Assembly (NCBI GenBank): GCA_022825065.1
Contig: JAJDYR010000004.1
Span: forward strand, 20,075-84,074
From: a bacterium
Lineage (GTDB): Bacteria > UBA8248
DNA length: 64,000 nt
Direction: 5' to 3'
A model generated the notes under the pieces. It was not told where the DNA came from. It made no database searches and was given only the letters and a program-made list of their open reading frames with translations. Within the stretch, counting starts at the first letter, position 1. Every line of letters begins with the position of its first letter. Position numbers and translations under genes: made by a program. Below are positions 15,714 to 23,507 of this stretch, one piece after another.

Positions 15714-16658
15714 ATGAAAGCTTCTGCGAAGGATGGTTGGAGACCTCTGGAGTGGGCTGATTTTCCGGAGGGGTTCACCCCCTTCTTCCTCGACCCGACG
15801 GGGGCGCGGCTGGACGCGAAGGAACTCTCTCCGGGGGTGTACGCGCTTCTATCCTCCGTCCCCAACGTGGACAACGCCGGTTTCGTCGTGGGCGACAGAG
15901 ACGTGCTGGTGGTCGACGCCCACATCAACCCGGCCATGGCGCGCCAGATTCAGGAGCGGGTGCGCGAAGCGACCGACAAGCCCATCCGCTACCTCGTCAA
16001 CTCCAACTACCACGGGGACCACACCTTCGGGAACTGCGCGTTTCCGGCCGAGACGGTGATCATCCAGCACCGCCGGACGGCGGAACTCGTTCCCTGGCAC
16101 GAGGAAGAGAGGCGCTTCATGCTGCCCTGCGTGGGGAACGACCCGAAGATTCTGGAGGGGGTGGAACTGCGCCGCGCCGACGTCGTCTTCGACGACTACC
16201 TGCGGATCGACCTGGGGGGGAAGGTGGTGGAGCTGCACTATTTCGGCCCGGCGAACACCCCCGGCGACACCATCACCTACGTTCCCGAGGCGAAGGTCGC
16301 CTGGACGGGCAACATGACGGGCGGAAACCTCATCGTCCCCCTGGAGAGCGACGCGCCGACCTACATGAACTCGATCGCGCGCCTCGCCCAGACCCTCGAG
16401 GTCGAGACCCTCATACCCGCCCACAACCCCATGTCGGGGCCGGAACTCCTGGGCGGGTACATGCAATACCTGAGCGACGTGACCCAGGCCGTGCGGGGAG
16501 CCGTCAGCGCCGGATGGACGCTCGCCGAGGCGAGGGAGCGAATCCCGCTCGACCTCGACAGGCCCTACGCCCCGCCCGAGGATCACCCGCGGTTCGACTT
16601 CTTCCAGGACCTTCACAGCTACGCCGTGATGAAGACCTACCAGTCCCTTTCGGGGTGA
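15714..16658 (+). CDS. MBL-fold metallohydrolase with altered metal motif
   Basis: The 314-residue protein has the metallo-beta-lactamase fold: VGDRDVLVVDAHINP, the metal loop LVNSNYHGDHTFGN, the distal His in PAHNPMSGPELL and the Asp region WTGNMTGGN. The usual HxHxDH motif reads Asn98-x-His100-x-Asp102-His103, so the first zinc ligand is Asn. Whether it still binds two metals is unclear. I choose ATG at 15714 rather than GTG at 15711 because AAAGGAG ends six bases before it. The gene converges on the selenoprotein operon and is divergent from hcm. Function within the fold (lactone, thioester or persulfide chemistry) cannot be fixed from sequence. Confidence 0.8.
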   Translation: MKASAKDGWRPLEWADFPEGFTPFFLDPTGARLDAKELSPGVYALLSSVPNVDNAGFVVGDRDVLVVDAHINPAMARQIQERVREATDKPIRYLVNSNYHGDHTFGNCAFPAETVIIQHRRTAELVPWHEEERRFMLPCVGNDPKILEGVELRRADVVFDDYLRIDLGGKVVELHYFGPANTPGDTITYVPEAKVAWTGNMTGGNLIVPLESDAPTYMNSIARLAQTLEVETLIPAHNPMSGPELLGGYMQYLSDVTQAVRGAVSAGWTLAEARERIPLDLDRPYAPPEDHPRFDFFQDLHSYAVMKTYQSLSG

Positions 16659-16718
16659 CGGCGCCGGAGTGCGGCCGAACCCGGCAGCCGGTTCGGGGAA
16701 ACACCCCGTTGCGCCTGC

Positions 16719-17168
16719 TCAGGGCCTCCTGGAGAAGAACTCGCGGTATTTGGGCGCCAGCGGCGCTTCGCGCCAGTCGAAGCCGGTGGCGTCGGCGGCT
16801 CCTTCCATTTCCCGAGCCGTCCAGTCGTTCTCATCAGCCAGATGGTTCAGCGAGCAAATCCCGGCCCGCCCCGTGGCCTTTCAGTGAACGAACGTCGGGC
16901 CGTGGGCCTTGGCTTCATTGAGCGCATGGCTCACCTCGGCCAGCGAGGCGGGAGTGAACTCGGCGGGCGAGACGGGGACGTTCACGTAGCGCATCCCCAG
17001 CGCCTCGGCCTCCGCCTTTGCGCGCTCGGGCGGGAGGTCGCCCTGGTCTTCCTCGGGAAAGCGCGTGTTGATGATGGTCTTGACGCCTCTCGCCGCGAGG
17101 GATTCCAGATCCGCGGGCTCGGGCTGCGAGCCGAAGGCGATGTCTTCAGATGCGTGGAAGTATTCCAT
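16719..17168 (-). CDS. DUF442/BLH-type phosphatase-sulfurtransferase with UGA (selenocysteine) at the active site
   Basis: Read through one in-frame TGA (16881-16883) the gene encodes 149 residues. The N-terminal 95 (GVKTIINTRFPEED, YVNVPVSPAEFTP, ALNEAKAHGPTFVH) match the DUF442/TIGR01244 tyrosine-phosphatase-like fold, whose next residues are normally a Cys-x4-Arg loop after a His. Here the sequence is H95, U96, KATGR, AG: the TGA is the catalytic cysteine codon and Arg101 is in place. The frame then continues as good coding sequence (CSLNHLADENDW, FDWREAPLAPKYREFF) to a TGA at 16719. A stem-loop follows the UGA. The gene starts 22 bases after the OsmC-like gene, which has the same feature. 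Likely role: phosphatase, sulfurtransferase or persulfide chemistry. A sequencing error or nonsense mutation is the alternative. Confidence 0.75.
16850..16869 (-). promoter_or_regulatory. Candidate SECIS stem-loop of the DUF442-type gene
   Basis: In the mRNA a 6-base stem (GCGGGC with GCUCGC, one G-U pair) begins 12 nucleotides after the UGA and closes an 8-base loop CGGGAUUU. The spacing and a G in the first two loop positions fit the bacterial SECIS pattern, but there is no bulged U, so it is weaker than the element in the neighbouring gene. Confidence 0.45.
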
Positions 17169-17190
17169 GTAAAAACTCCAGGTATGAGTG

Positions 17191-17751
17191 TTAATCCGCC
17201 GTCACGCCCTCGATCTCGAAGGGCTCGCCGTTCACCTCCACGGTGGAGTGGAGCGGCACCGGCTCGGTGATCAGGGCCTCGGCGAAACAGCCGTTCTTGG
17301 CGTTCTTGATGAGGTGGGCGAGTCTGTCCGCGGGCTCGTCCGATTCGACTTTCAGGTGCGTGTCCACGGCCTCCCACTTGTTGAACACGGTGCCCTTGAG
17401 CACCGAGCCGCCCAGTAGCTTCCGGAACCGCACCGAGACGCTCGCTCCCTTGATCTCCATTTTCATCATGTGCGCGTACCGCGACACCTGGGTGAGCAGT
17501 CAGAACCCCGTCGCCATGGCGAGATAGGCCATCGGCGTGGGGTATTGCGCCGTGCCGCCGATGTGCGCGCCCTCGTCGCAGAAAATCTCGAAATCTCCCG
17601 CCGTGCCGCGCTTGAGCTGCAGGGAGCCCTCGTGCATCTCGGTGTGGACGGTGTTGTCGGTATACAGCCCCCCTTTGGGGAGTTCGGGCTTGTCGATGAC
17701 GCGCTCGCCCGGCACGGTGGAGGTGCTGTGTCCATCAACGGGATCTGTCAT
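17191..17751 (-). CDS. OsmC/Ohr-family protein with UGA (selenocysteine) at the peroxidatic cysteine
   Basis: Read through one in-frame TGA (17500-17502) the gene gives a 186-residue OsmC-fold protein. The N-terminal part ends with PTPMAYLAMATGF, the helix that in OsmC/Ohr leads into the first, peroxidatic cysteine; the next codon is TGA, giving U84. The frame continues LLTQVSRYAHMMKMEI and the typical C-terminal half with HLKVESDEPADRLAHLI and AKNGCFAEALITEPVP, which holds the second conserved cysteine (C155). OsmC/Ohr proteins reduce organic hydroperoxides with a Cys pair, so Sec at the first position would give a selenol peroxidase. ATG at 17751 has GAGGAG eight bases upstream. An fdhF-like SECIS follows the UGA. 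It is the first gene of a two-gene operon. Confidence 0.82.
17470..17487 (-). promoter_or_regulatory. SECIS stem-loop of the OsmC-like gene
   Basis: The mRNA segment GUGUCGCGGUACGCGCAC starts 12 nucleotides after the UGA. It folds as three base pairs (GUG/CAC), a single bulged U, four base pairs (CGCG/CGCG) and a GUA apical loop. The E. coli fdhF element has the same plan: three pairs, bulged U, four pairs, GU in the loop, 11 nucleotides from the UGA. The bulged U and loop GU are the contacts of elongation factor SelB in that system. Confidence 0.75.
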
Positions 17752-17946
17752 GGATATCTCCTCATGAATGTGTGGTTCGCATAATTTCGCTGATGCGCGC
17801 AGGATACGATAATCGCCGCGCCAAGTATAGTTTCCCGGGCGGGTTCGATTGTGGAATCCCCCCAAGCCTGCTAAACATCTTCGAAACAACGATGCGGCGA
17901 GGCGGATATTGCCCCGCGCCGCGCCTGACAAGGAGGATACACGGAT

Positions 17947-18345
17947 ATGTTCAACAAATTTCATCACATCGGCGTCGCGGTGAAGGACATGGACGCCGCC
18001 ATCGCTCTTTATGAAGGCATGGGCGCGAAGCTCCTCGCGCGGGAGACCTCCGCAGACGGCGCGACCGATCTGGCCATGCTGGACCTGGGCGGCGACCTCA
18101 TCGAGCCCATCTCGCCCATCCGGGACGACTCGCCTCTCGCCAGGTTCATCGAAGAGCGCGGCGAGGGCCTCCACCACGTCGCCTTCGACGTGAAGGACAT
18201 CGACGGCGTGCTGGCCGAGATGAAGACGCAGGGCTTCGAGTTGATAGACGAGAAATCAAGGCCCGGCTTCGGCGGGCACCTCATCGCCTTCATCAAGCCC
18301 AAGAGCACGATGGGCACGCTGTGGGAACTGGTCGAGGACGTTTAA
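17947..18345 (+). CDS. VOC-family protein, methylmalonyl-CoA epimerase-like
   Basis: The 132-residue protein has the two beta-alpha-beta-beta-beta repeats of the vicinal-oxygen-chelate fold: FHHIGVAVKDMDAAIALYEG at the start, GEGLHHVAFDVKDID in the middle and a closing LWELVEDV. The metal ligands of methylmalonyl-CoA epimerase (His in HHIGVAV, His in GLHHVAF, Glu in WELVE) are all present, and the length is that of the family. It would interconvert the 2-epimers of a branched acyl-CoA. Being 2.5 kb from the hydroxyisobutyryl-CoA mutase operon, it may serve the same carbon route, although it is transcribed separately. AAGGAGG lies 12 bases ahead of the ATG. Confidence 0.83.
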   Translation: MFNKFHHIGVAVKDMDAAIALYEGMGAKLLARETSADGATDLAMLDLGGDLIEPISPIRDDSPLARFIEERGEGLHHVAFDVKDIDGVLAEMKTQGFELIDEKSRPGFGGHLIAFIKPKSTMGTLWELVEDV

Positions 18346-18366
18346 GTCAAGCCCGGCCGGGGCGGG

Positions 18367-18601
18367 GTTGTTGAAAAGGGCCTGATTTCAGGGGTAGAGG
18401 AGAAGCCTCTCTCGGATAGAAAATCAACCCCCCCTACCCCCCCTTGTCAGGGGGGCAAGAAAAAGCAAAACCCCCTCTATCGGCGGCGGGCGTCGCCTTT
18501 ACACCTTTGTTAAGGGGAGTCGCCTTTTTATACCCCCCTGACAAGGGGGGGGTAGGGGGGGGTTGCCTTTATCCCCTGAAGAGAATGGCTTTTTCCACAA
18601 C
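18367..18601. repeat. MITE-like nested palindrome repeat, copy 1 (complete)
   Basis: The outer arms GTTGTTGAAAAGG and the GGCTTTTTCCACAAC end enclose a GC-rich core (18425-18565) whose own ends, CAACCCCCCCTACCCC and the GGGGTAGGGGGGGGTTG side, are inverted copies of each other. Each core arm holds the small palindrome CCCCCCTTGTCAGGGGGG. It fills the gap between the VOC gene and the convergent MBL gene and carries no open frame of note. Confidence 0.75.
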
Positions 18602-18643
18602 CCCGAGGAGGGGCTGCCGTAAGGTTCAGGAAGAATTATTTCC

Positions 18644-19405
18644 TCAGTCGCCCCGTACGAGGCCTTCTCTCACCTTGGGCATCGTTTGCGCGATGTCCCG
18701 TATGGGCAGGCCGTGCGTCGGCGCGACGATTTCGACGTCCAGCTCATCCATCAACTCTTCCAGCTTGTCGGCGTAGACGTTCATGTCGGTGAAGGTGGTC
18801 CAGTACAGGGCGCGCTCGGCGAATACGCCCAGCACGTCGACCAGATCGAGAGAGGTGGCCTCCTCGGCGAACATCCCGCAATGGCCGTCCGTGTGGTAGT
18901 GGCTGTAGGCGAAGCCGTCTCCGGGAAACAGCACGCGTCCTTTGGTCTCGAACCCCCAGAGAGAACTCCGCAAGTCCCGGATCACGGGCTCCACGGCCAT
19001 GAACTTCGTATCGCCCAGGTCGATGGCGTCTCCCACCCGCATCTCCTTGAAGCGGCCTTCGTGCTGGGGAAACGCGAGATGGTAGTCGCACATGTCCCCG
19101 TGGATGGTGAGGTCGGGGTACCTGTCGAGCACGCGGCCCAGACCTCCCGAGTGGGGGGTCTCCTGATGGGTCAGGAACAGGTGCTTGAGCGGCCCTCCGC
19201 CGCGGGCCAGGATGTCCCTCATCTGGCGCTCGATGATGGGGAAATCCTTGGGGTGTCCCGTCTCCACGAGCATGGAGGCAACTGATCCGATGACGAGGAA
19301 GGCCGCGTTGTAGGAGTGATATATCTTGCCTTGGGAGTGCTGGACCAGGCAGTCGCCGAGCCAGAAGACGCCGGGCGAGACTTCTCGGGGAAGGGGATGG
19401 CTCAT
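18644..19405 (-). CDS. MBL-fold protein, ODP di-iron-like subgroup
   Basis: The 253-residue protein has an MBL fold with the metal loop FLTHQETPHSGG: His80, Glu82 and His85 give an HxExxH pattern like the di-iron ODP domain of flavodiiron proteins (HxExDH), except that Pro84 replaces Asp. The second half has FPGDGFAYSHYHTDGH and the distal VAPTHGLP, further ligands of that family. Known ODP proteins bind O2 or NO at a di-iron site. It starts at ATG 19405 (AGGAG seven bases before) only 8 bases after its paralogue 19414-20274, so the two form an operon. Substrate is unknown. Confidence 0.75.
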   Translation of the reverse strand: MSHPLPREVSPGVFWLGDCLVQHSQGKIYHSYNAAFLVIGSVASMLVETGHPKDFPIIERQMRDILARGGGPLKHLFLTHQETPHSGGLGRVLDRYPDLTIHGDMCDYHLAFPQHEGRFKEMRVGDAIDLGDTKFMAVEPVIRDLRSSLWGFETKGRVLFPGDGFAYSHYHTDGHCGMFAEEATSLDLVDVLGVFAERALYWTTFTDMNVYADKLEELMDELDVEIVAPTHGLPIRDIAQTMPKVREGLVRGD

Positions 19406-19413
19406 GCGCGCTC

Positions 19414-20274
19414 CTATCTCTCTAAACCGAGCGCGACGTACTCTGGCTTGACGACGTTCCGGTCGAGACCAGCCAGAACCTCGTCCAGCACGGCGAATTG
19501 CTGCTCCACCAGACGGCGGCCGCGCAGTACCGCGCCGTAGCCCGGGGCGATGGTCTCGATGTCGTAGCGCTCGAAGACTTCCGTGATGCCTTTTCGGATG
19601 GAGTCCGTGCTCGCGCCCTCGAGCCACCAGTAGCGCGTGTTCAGCAGGAACGAGCGAACGAAGGAAGTCGTCGTCACCCCGTCTTCATCCAGCAGCCAGG
19701 GGCCTTCCGCCCCCGCCGCCCAGAGGTGGCTGAACATGTCCGAGGTGAACAGGGTGCGCGTGGCCGCATCGTAAATCCAGCGGGTGCTGATGAGGCGGAT
19801 CGGCGCGTTCATGACCTCGATGTATCTATCGCCGATTTCGATGGGATGAAGCGGCTTCAGTATCGTGGTGGGCAGGACGGGGTTGCCATTGCTTCCGCCG
19901 GGTTCGAGCGCTTCGAACTCGAGCCACTCGTTGATTTCAGGCACGGGGGCGAGGCACTCCACCACGTTGAAGCGTTTGGCGATCGCCATGGCGTTGCCCA
20001 CCGACATGAATTCGTTGATGCGCAGGGGCAACAAGTGCAGCGGCGTATCGGGCTCGATGAGGGATTCCATCTGCGTCAGGATTTCGGATTCGTGAACGGC
20101 ATAGCCCGTGTCGAGCAGGAGCGCACCCTCGTCTTCTTTCAGGAGATAGCAGTTCGAGACGCTGTGCCCGCGCGCGCTGATGGGGTACGCGCTGATACGC
20201 CCGTCCAGCGGGAACGTGTTGTGGAGGGCGTAGACCTTTCCCTCCGCGAGTTCGACGACTTTGGAATACGACAT
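19414..20274 (-). CDS. MBL-fold paralogue with degenerate metal loop
   Basis: This 286-residue protein shares the overall layout of the following gene: an N-terminal hairpin (SVSNCYLLKEDEGALLLDTG), a central metal-loop region, LFTSDMFSHLWAAG and a distal PGYGAVLRGR. Yet the loop that should carry HxExDH reads LPLRINEFMSVGN, so the histidines are missing (residues 86-91 are I, N, E, F, M, S), and the distal His of PTHG is replaced in APGYG. It is therefore probably not a normal metallo-enzyme, perhaps a partner or regulator of the adjacent MBL protein. I start at the ATG at 20274; a longer frame upstream has no domain support. Confidence 0.7.
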   Translation of the reverse strand: MSYSKVVELAEGKVYALHNTFPLDGRISAYPISARGHSVSNCYLLKEDEGALLLDTGYAVHESEILTQMESLIEPDTPLHLLPLRINEFMSVGNAMAIAKRFNVVECLAPVPEINEWLEFEALEPGGSNGNPVLPTTILKPLHPIEIGDRYIEVMNAPIRLISTRWIYDAATRTLFTSDMFSHLWAAGAEGPWLLDEDGVTTTSFVRSFLLNTRYWWLEGASTDSIRKGITEVFERYDIETIAPGYGAVLRGRRLVEQQFAVLDEVLAGLDRNVVKPEYVALGLER

Positions 20275-20430
20275 GCGTCCGGTGGCCTTTCCGTATTTGG
20301 CCCGAAAAAAAGTGCGGTACCGAGAGGGCCTCACGTAGTCAGAAGCTGGAACGGCGCATTGTAACCCCATTGCGCGTGAATTGGCGATGCCCGCAGCATT
20401 TCTCTTCAGAACCGATCCCGACCGAGGAGG

Positions 20431-20992
20431 GAGCTGTTGAAAAAACCAGTATGGGAATCCTGCCGGCAGAAGGTTTGTAGGGACAGGCCTCCGTGCCGAA
20501 CCCCCAACTCCTCTTGTGGGGGGATAAAGACAACCCCCCCTACCCCCCCTTGTCAGGGGGGTATAAAAAGGCGACGCCCGCCGCCGGTAGAGGGGGCTTT
20601 TGTTTTTTCTTGCCCCCCTGACAAAGGGGGGTTGCCTTTCATGCAGGGGATGTTTGATCCTCTCTCTTCGGTCGGTTCAAACCTCGATACGGCCCTTGCG
20701 GGCCTATTCAGGACGAGGAAGTTTTTTGTTTTCCTCACCCTGAGTAGCGGCGAAGCCGCGTATCGAAGGGCCTGTTGTCCTGAGCCTGTGAAGAGGCGCT
20801 CCCTCGATACGGCGCTTGCGCGCCTACTCGGGATGAGGTTTTGTGGCCGCCTGTGTGGGAGAAAGGGGAACCGCCGCGTAATCCGCCATACCATCCGCTC
20901 GCCCTCGACTCGAAAACCAACCCCCCCTACCCCCCCCTTGTCAGGGGGGTAAAAAAAGAAGGTCCCCCTGATAAGGGAGGCTTTTTCAACGG
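20431..20992. repeat. Compound repeat region (MITE-like copy 2, split, with other palindromes)
   Basis: The outer arms CTGTTGAAAAAACC (20430) and GGCTTTTTCAACGG (about 20979) enclose two partial cores: 20531-20633 and 20917-20990. Between them lie three related copies of another palindromic unit, 20681-20716, 20737-20771 (inverted) and 20807-20842, built on CTCGATACGGCGCTTGCGCG. A truncated GTAGGGACAGGCCTCCGTGCC unit is at 20478-20497. This looks like repeated insertion of small elements into one another in the space between the MBL operon and the SRP RNA. Confidence 0.65.
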
Positions 20993-21140
20993 CCCCCTTG
21001 AGCGTCGCCTCCTCATGGGAAATTCCCCCTAACGCCATGTTATATGGACGGTTATCCGCCGCGTGGTTCGCCGTCACGAAAATGCCGACGCCCCCGCTTC
21101 CCAAAGGCCGGGGGACGGGGTAGGATTTCCCCAAGAGCCT

Positions 21141-21268
21141 GCGATGGATTCGGCCGGTTGGGTCTCGTGCGGCGGGAGCCCGCGAACCCCGTCAGGTCCG
21201 GAAGGAAGCAGCGGTAAGTGGACACTCCCGGGTGCCACGAGGGCGCCTGGCCGGTCGACTCCATCGCA
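21141..21268 (+). ncRNA. ffs: Small signal recognition particle RNA (4.5S-type)
   Basis: The universally conserved helix 8 core CAGGTCCGGAAGGAAGCAGC is present at 21193-21212, with the GGAA tetraloop and the Ffh-binding bulge. The flanks fold back: GCGATGGA at 21141 pairs with TCCATCGC at about 21261, and GTCTCGTG pairs with CACGAGGG, so the RNA is a long hairpin of about 128 nucleotides. It lies directly upstream of dnaX, a common bacterial arrangement. It binds Ffh to target membrane and secreted proteins. Confidence 0.92.
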
Positions 21269-21336
21269 GGGTCCGTGCGCCGCTCATGGGGGTCCGGGGC
21301 CCCTGTAATGGCGAAAATCCTTGGGGTGGATTCTTG

Positions 21337-23067
21337 ATGGCCTTCATCGGCAGCGCCCGAAAATGGCGTCCGCAGCGTTTCGCAGAACTCATCGGCCAGG
21401 AGCACATCCGGCGAACGCTCTCGAACGCGCTCGCCTCGGGGCGCGTCGCGTCCGCCTACCTGTTCAGCGGCACGCGCGGGGTCGGCAAGACGACCACCGC
21501 GCGCATCCTCGCCAAGGCGCTCAATTGCGAATCGGGGGACGGCCCTCTGCCCGAGCCGTGCAACGAGTGCTCATCGTGTGAGGAGATCACCGGGGGAAGC
21601 CACCCGGATATTCTGGAGATCGACGCCGCCACTTATACGGGTGTGGACAACGTGCGCGAGCTGCGCGAGGGGCTGCGCTACCAGCCCGCGCGCGGGCGCT
21701 ACAAGACGGTGATTTTCGATGAAGTGCACATGCTCTCCAAGAGTTCCTTCAACGCGCTCTTGAAGACGCTCGAGGAACCCCCGCCCCACGTCGTTTTCAT
21801 CCTGGCCACCACGGAGGTCAAGAACGTCCCCGACACGATTTTGAGCCGCTGCCAGGTGTTCGAGTTCCGGCGGATCACGACCTCCGTCATCGCGGAACAT
21901 CTCTCGAGGATCGTCGAGGCGCAGGGCAGGAAGATGGACGAGGCGGCCGTCAAGTTGCTTGCGCGGATGGGGGAGGGCAGCATCCGCGATGCGCAATCCC
22001 TGCTCGACCAGGTGCTGGCTTTCGCCGCCGAGGATCCGGTATCGGGTGAAGAAGTGGAAAAGGTGCTCGGGGTGCCCTCGGGCAGCATCTATAAAGCCTT
22101 GGTCGAGGCGGTGATCGAGCGCGACGGCAACAGGGCGCTCACCGAGCTCAAGAACCTCTTCGACGCGGGCCACGACCTCAAGCTCTTCTCCGCGAACCTG
22201 CTCGAGTATCTGCGCGACTGCATGGTGCTCCTGTCGGCAGGCGACGATGAGGCGCTCTTCGACGTGGCGGCTTCGGAGATCGAAGAACGCATGCAGGTCG
22301 CCGCGAAGATGAGTTTCGCCGAGGCGCATCAGGCGTATTCCATTCTGCAGGGAGCGGAGTTCGAACTCAGGACTTCGGATCATCCCCGTATGACGCTCGA
22401 AGTCGCGATTCTGCGCATGTGCCAGATTGAGCCGATAGCGGATTTGGGCGCATTGATGGAGAGGCTCGAATCCATGAGCGGGGGAGCGGCGCCGAATCCC
22501 CCGCGCGCTCCCTCGCCGAGAAGAGAGGCTCCCGCCGCCGCGCCGCCTCCGGCTCCCCGGGAAACCACGGCGCCCGAGCCCGCGCCGCCTGCGACCGAGC
22601 CTGCTTCGGGAGATTCTCCCGTCGCGCATATAGAAACACAGGAGTGGAACACCGTTCAGGCGCGGCGCGTCTGGACGGGGGCGGTGGAGGCCTTGCGACC
22701 GATGAGGCGCCCGCTCTTTCAAGGCGTCGAACTCGATCTCGAAACGGAAGGAACCATCCGCGTGGTTCTCGCCCGGGAGAACCGGAACGCGCAGGGCCTG
22801 CACATGGCGGAGGAGGTGCTGCCCGAAATCGAGAAGTTTTTCCGGGAGCATTCCCCCTGGAGCGCCAGGGTCGAGATAGCGGGCGTGGAAAACGGAGCGG
22901 GTTCGCAAACCGGACAGGGGGCCGGGGAAACGAGCAATGCGCGTGGCCGGAAACCGGATGAGAATGAAGAGGCGGTAATTCAGGAAATCATGGACTTGTT
23001 CAACGGAAAGATAGTCGACATTCGCCAGGGGCGGATGCGAAAATCGGGTGGAAATTCATACGCTTGA
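21337..23067 (+). CDS. dnaX: DNA polymerase III subunit gamma/tau
   Basis: The 576-residue clamp-loader ATPase begins MAFIGSARKWRPQRF, followed by FSGTRGVGKTTTARI (Walker A), the zinc module with cysteines in CESGDGPLPEPCNECSSC, VIFDEVHMLSKSSF (Walker B) and the arginine finger in ILSRCQVFEF. A Pro/Ala-rich linker near residues 380-430 leads to the tau-like C-terminal domain. No A-rich slippery site like that of E. coli dnaX is evident, so a gamma form by frameshift is not supported. A longer open frame reaches upstream into the SRP RNA, which argues for the ATG at 21337. It is followed by ybaB and recR in the classical order. Confidence 0.95.
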   Translation: MAFIGSARKWRPQRFAELIGQEHIRRTLSNALASGRVASAYLFSGTRGVGKTTTARILAKALNCESGDGPLPEPCNECSSCEEITGGSHPDILEIDAATYTGVDNVRELREGLRYQPARGRYKTVIFDEVHMLSKSSFNALLKTLEEPPPHVVFILATTEVKNVPDTILSRCQVFEFRRITTSVIAEHLSRIVEAQGRKMDEAAVKLLARMGEGSIRDAQSLLDQVLAFAAEDPVSGEEVEKVLGVPSGSIYKALVEAVIERDGNRALTELKNLFDAGHDLKLFSANLLEYLRDCMVLLSAGDDEALFDVAASEIEERMQVAAKMSFAEAHQAYSILQGAEFELRTSDHPRMTLEVAILRMCQIEPIADLGALMERLESMSGGAAPNPPRAPSPRREAPAAAPPPAPRETTAPEPAPPATEPASGDSPVAHIETQEWNTVQARRVWTGAVEALRPMRRPLFQGVELDLETEGTIRVVLARENRNAQGLHMAEEVLPEIEKFFREHSPWSARVEIAGVENGAGSQTGQGAGETSNARGRKPDENEEAVIQEIMDLFNGKIVDIRQGRMRKSGGNSYA

Positions 23068-23098
23068 GTGGTGAGGGAAACACCTCGGGGAGATTCTC

Positions 23099-23416
23099 AT
23101 GTTAAAAGGCGGCATCGGCAATCTGATGAAACAGGCGCGCCAGATCCAGGACAAGATGGCCAAGCTTCAGGAGGAGATGGCGGCGAAGACGGTGGAGGCT
23201 TCCGCCGGAGGCGGCATGGTGAACGTGGTCGCCAACGGGGCGGGCGACGTGGTCTCGGTGAAGATAGACCCGCAGGTGGTCGACCCCGACGACGTGGAGA
23301 TGCTCGAGGATCTGGTGCGCGCCGCGTGCAACGAGGCGTCCCGAAAAGGCAAGGACATGATGTCCGAGGAGATGAAGAAACTCACCGGCGGCCTGCCCAT
23401 TCCCGGCATGTTCTGA
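23099..23416 (+). CDS. ybaB: YbaB/EbfC nucleoid-associated protein
   Basis: The 105-residue protein has the family layout: an N-terminal helix (GNLMKQARQIQDKMAKLQEEM), a central beta-rich segment with GMVNVVANGAGDVVSVKIDP and the C-terminal helix with RAACNEASRKGKDMMSEEM. It binds DNA as a tweezer-like dimer. It sits 31 bases after dnaX and before recR, the conserved dnaX-ybaB-recR cluster. Start context GGGGAGATTCTC before ATG is acceptable. Confidence 0.94.
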   Translation: MLKGGIGNLMKQARQIQDKMAKLQEEMAAKTVEASAGGGMVNVVANGAGDVVSVKIDPQVVDPDDVEMLEDLVRAACNEASRKGKDMMSEEMKKLTGGLPIPGMF

Positions 23417-23507
23417 ACAGGTGCGCGGCTTTTGCGCCGCTCGTCGGTTTCATATCGCCATTATCGTCGCTCCGGTCCGCCGCCTGATGAGCGAGTGAGA
23501 ATACGCC

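Noticed and set aside
16881..17487. Two truncated short genes (95-residue DUF442 fragment and 98-residue OsmC fragment)
   Set aside because: Treating each as a natural stop or start leaves an OsmC half without its first helix and a phosphatase without its catalytic loop. The in-frame continuation on both sides of the TGA codons explains them as single genes.
17500..18177. Long N-terminal extension of the OsmC-like gene to 18177
   Set aside because: The segment before 17751 overlaps the VOC gene on the other strand and has no family similarity; a good ribosome site supports ATG at 17751.
22140..22900. Programmed frameshift in dnaX giving a gamma form
   Set aside because: I do not find a slippery A-run with a downstream stem as in E. 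coli; the single long frame is intact.
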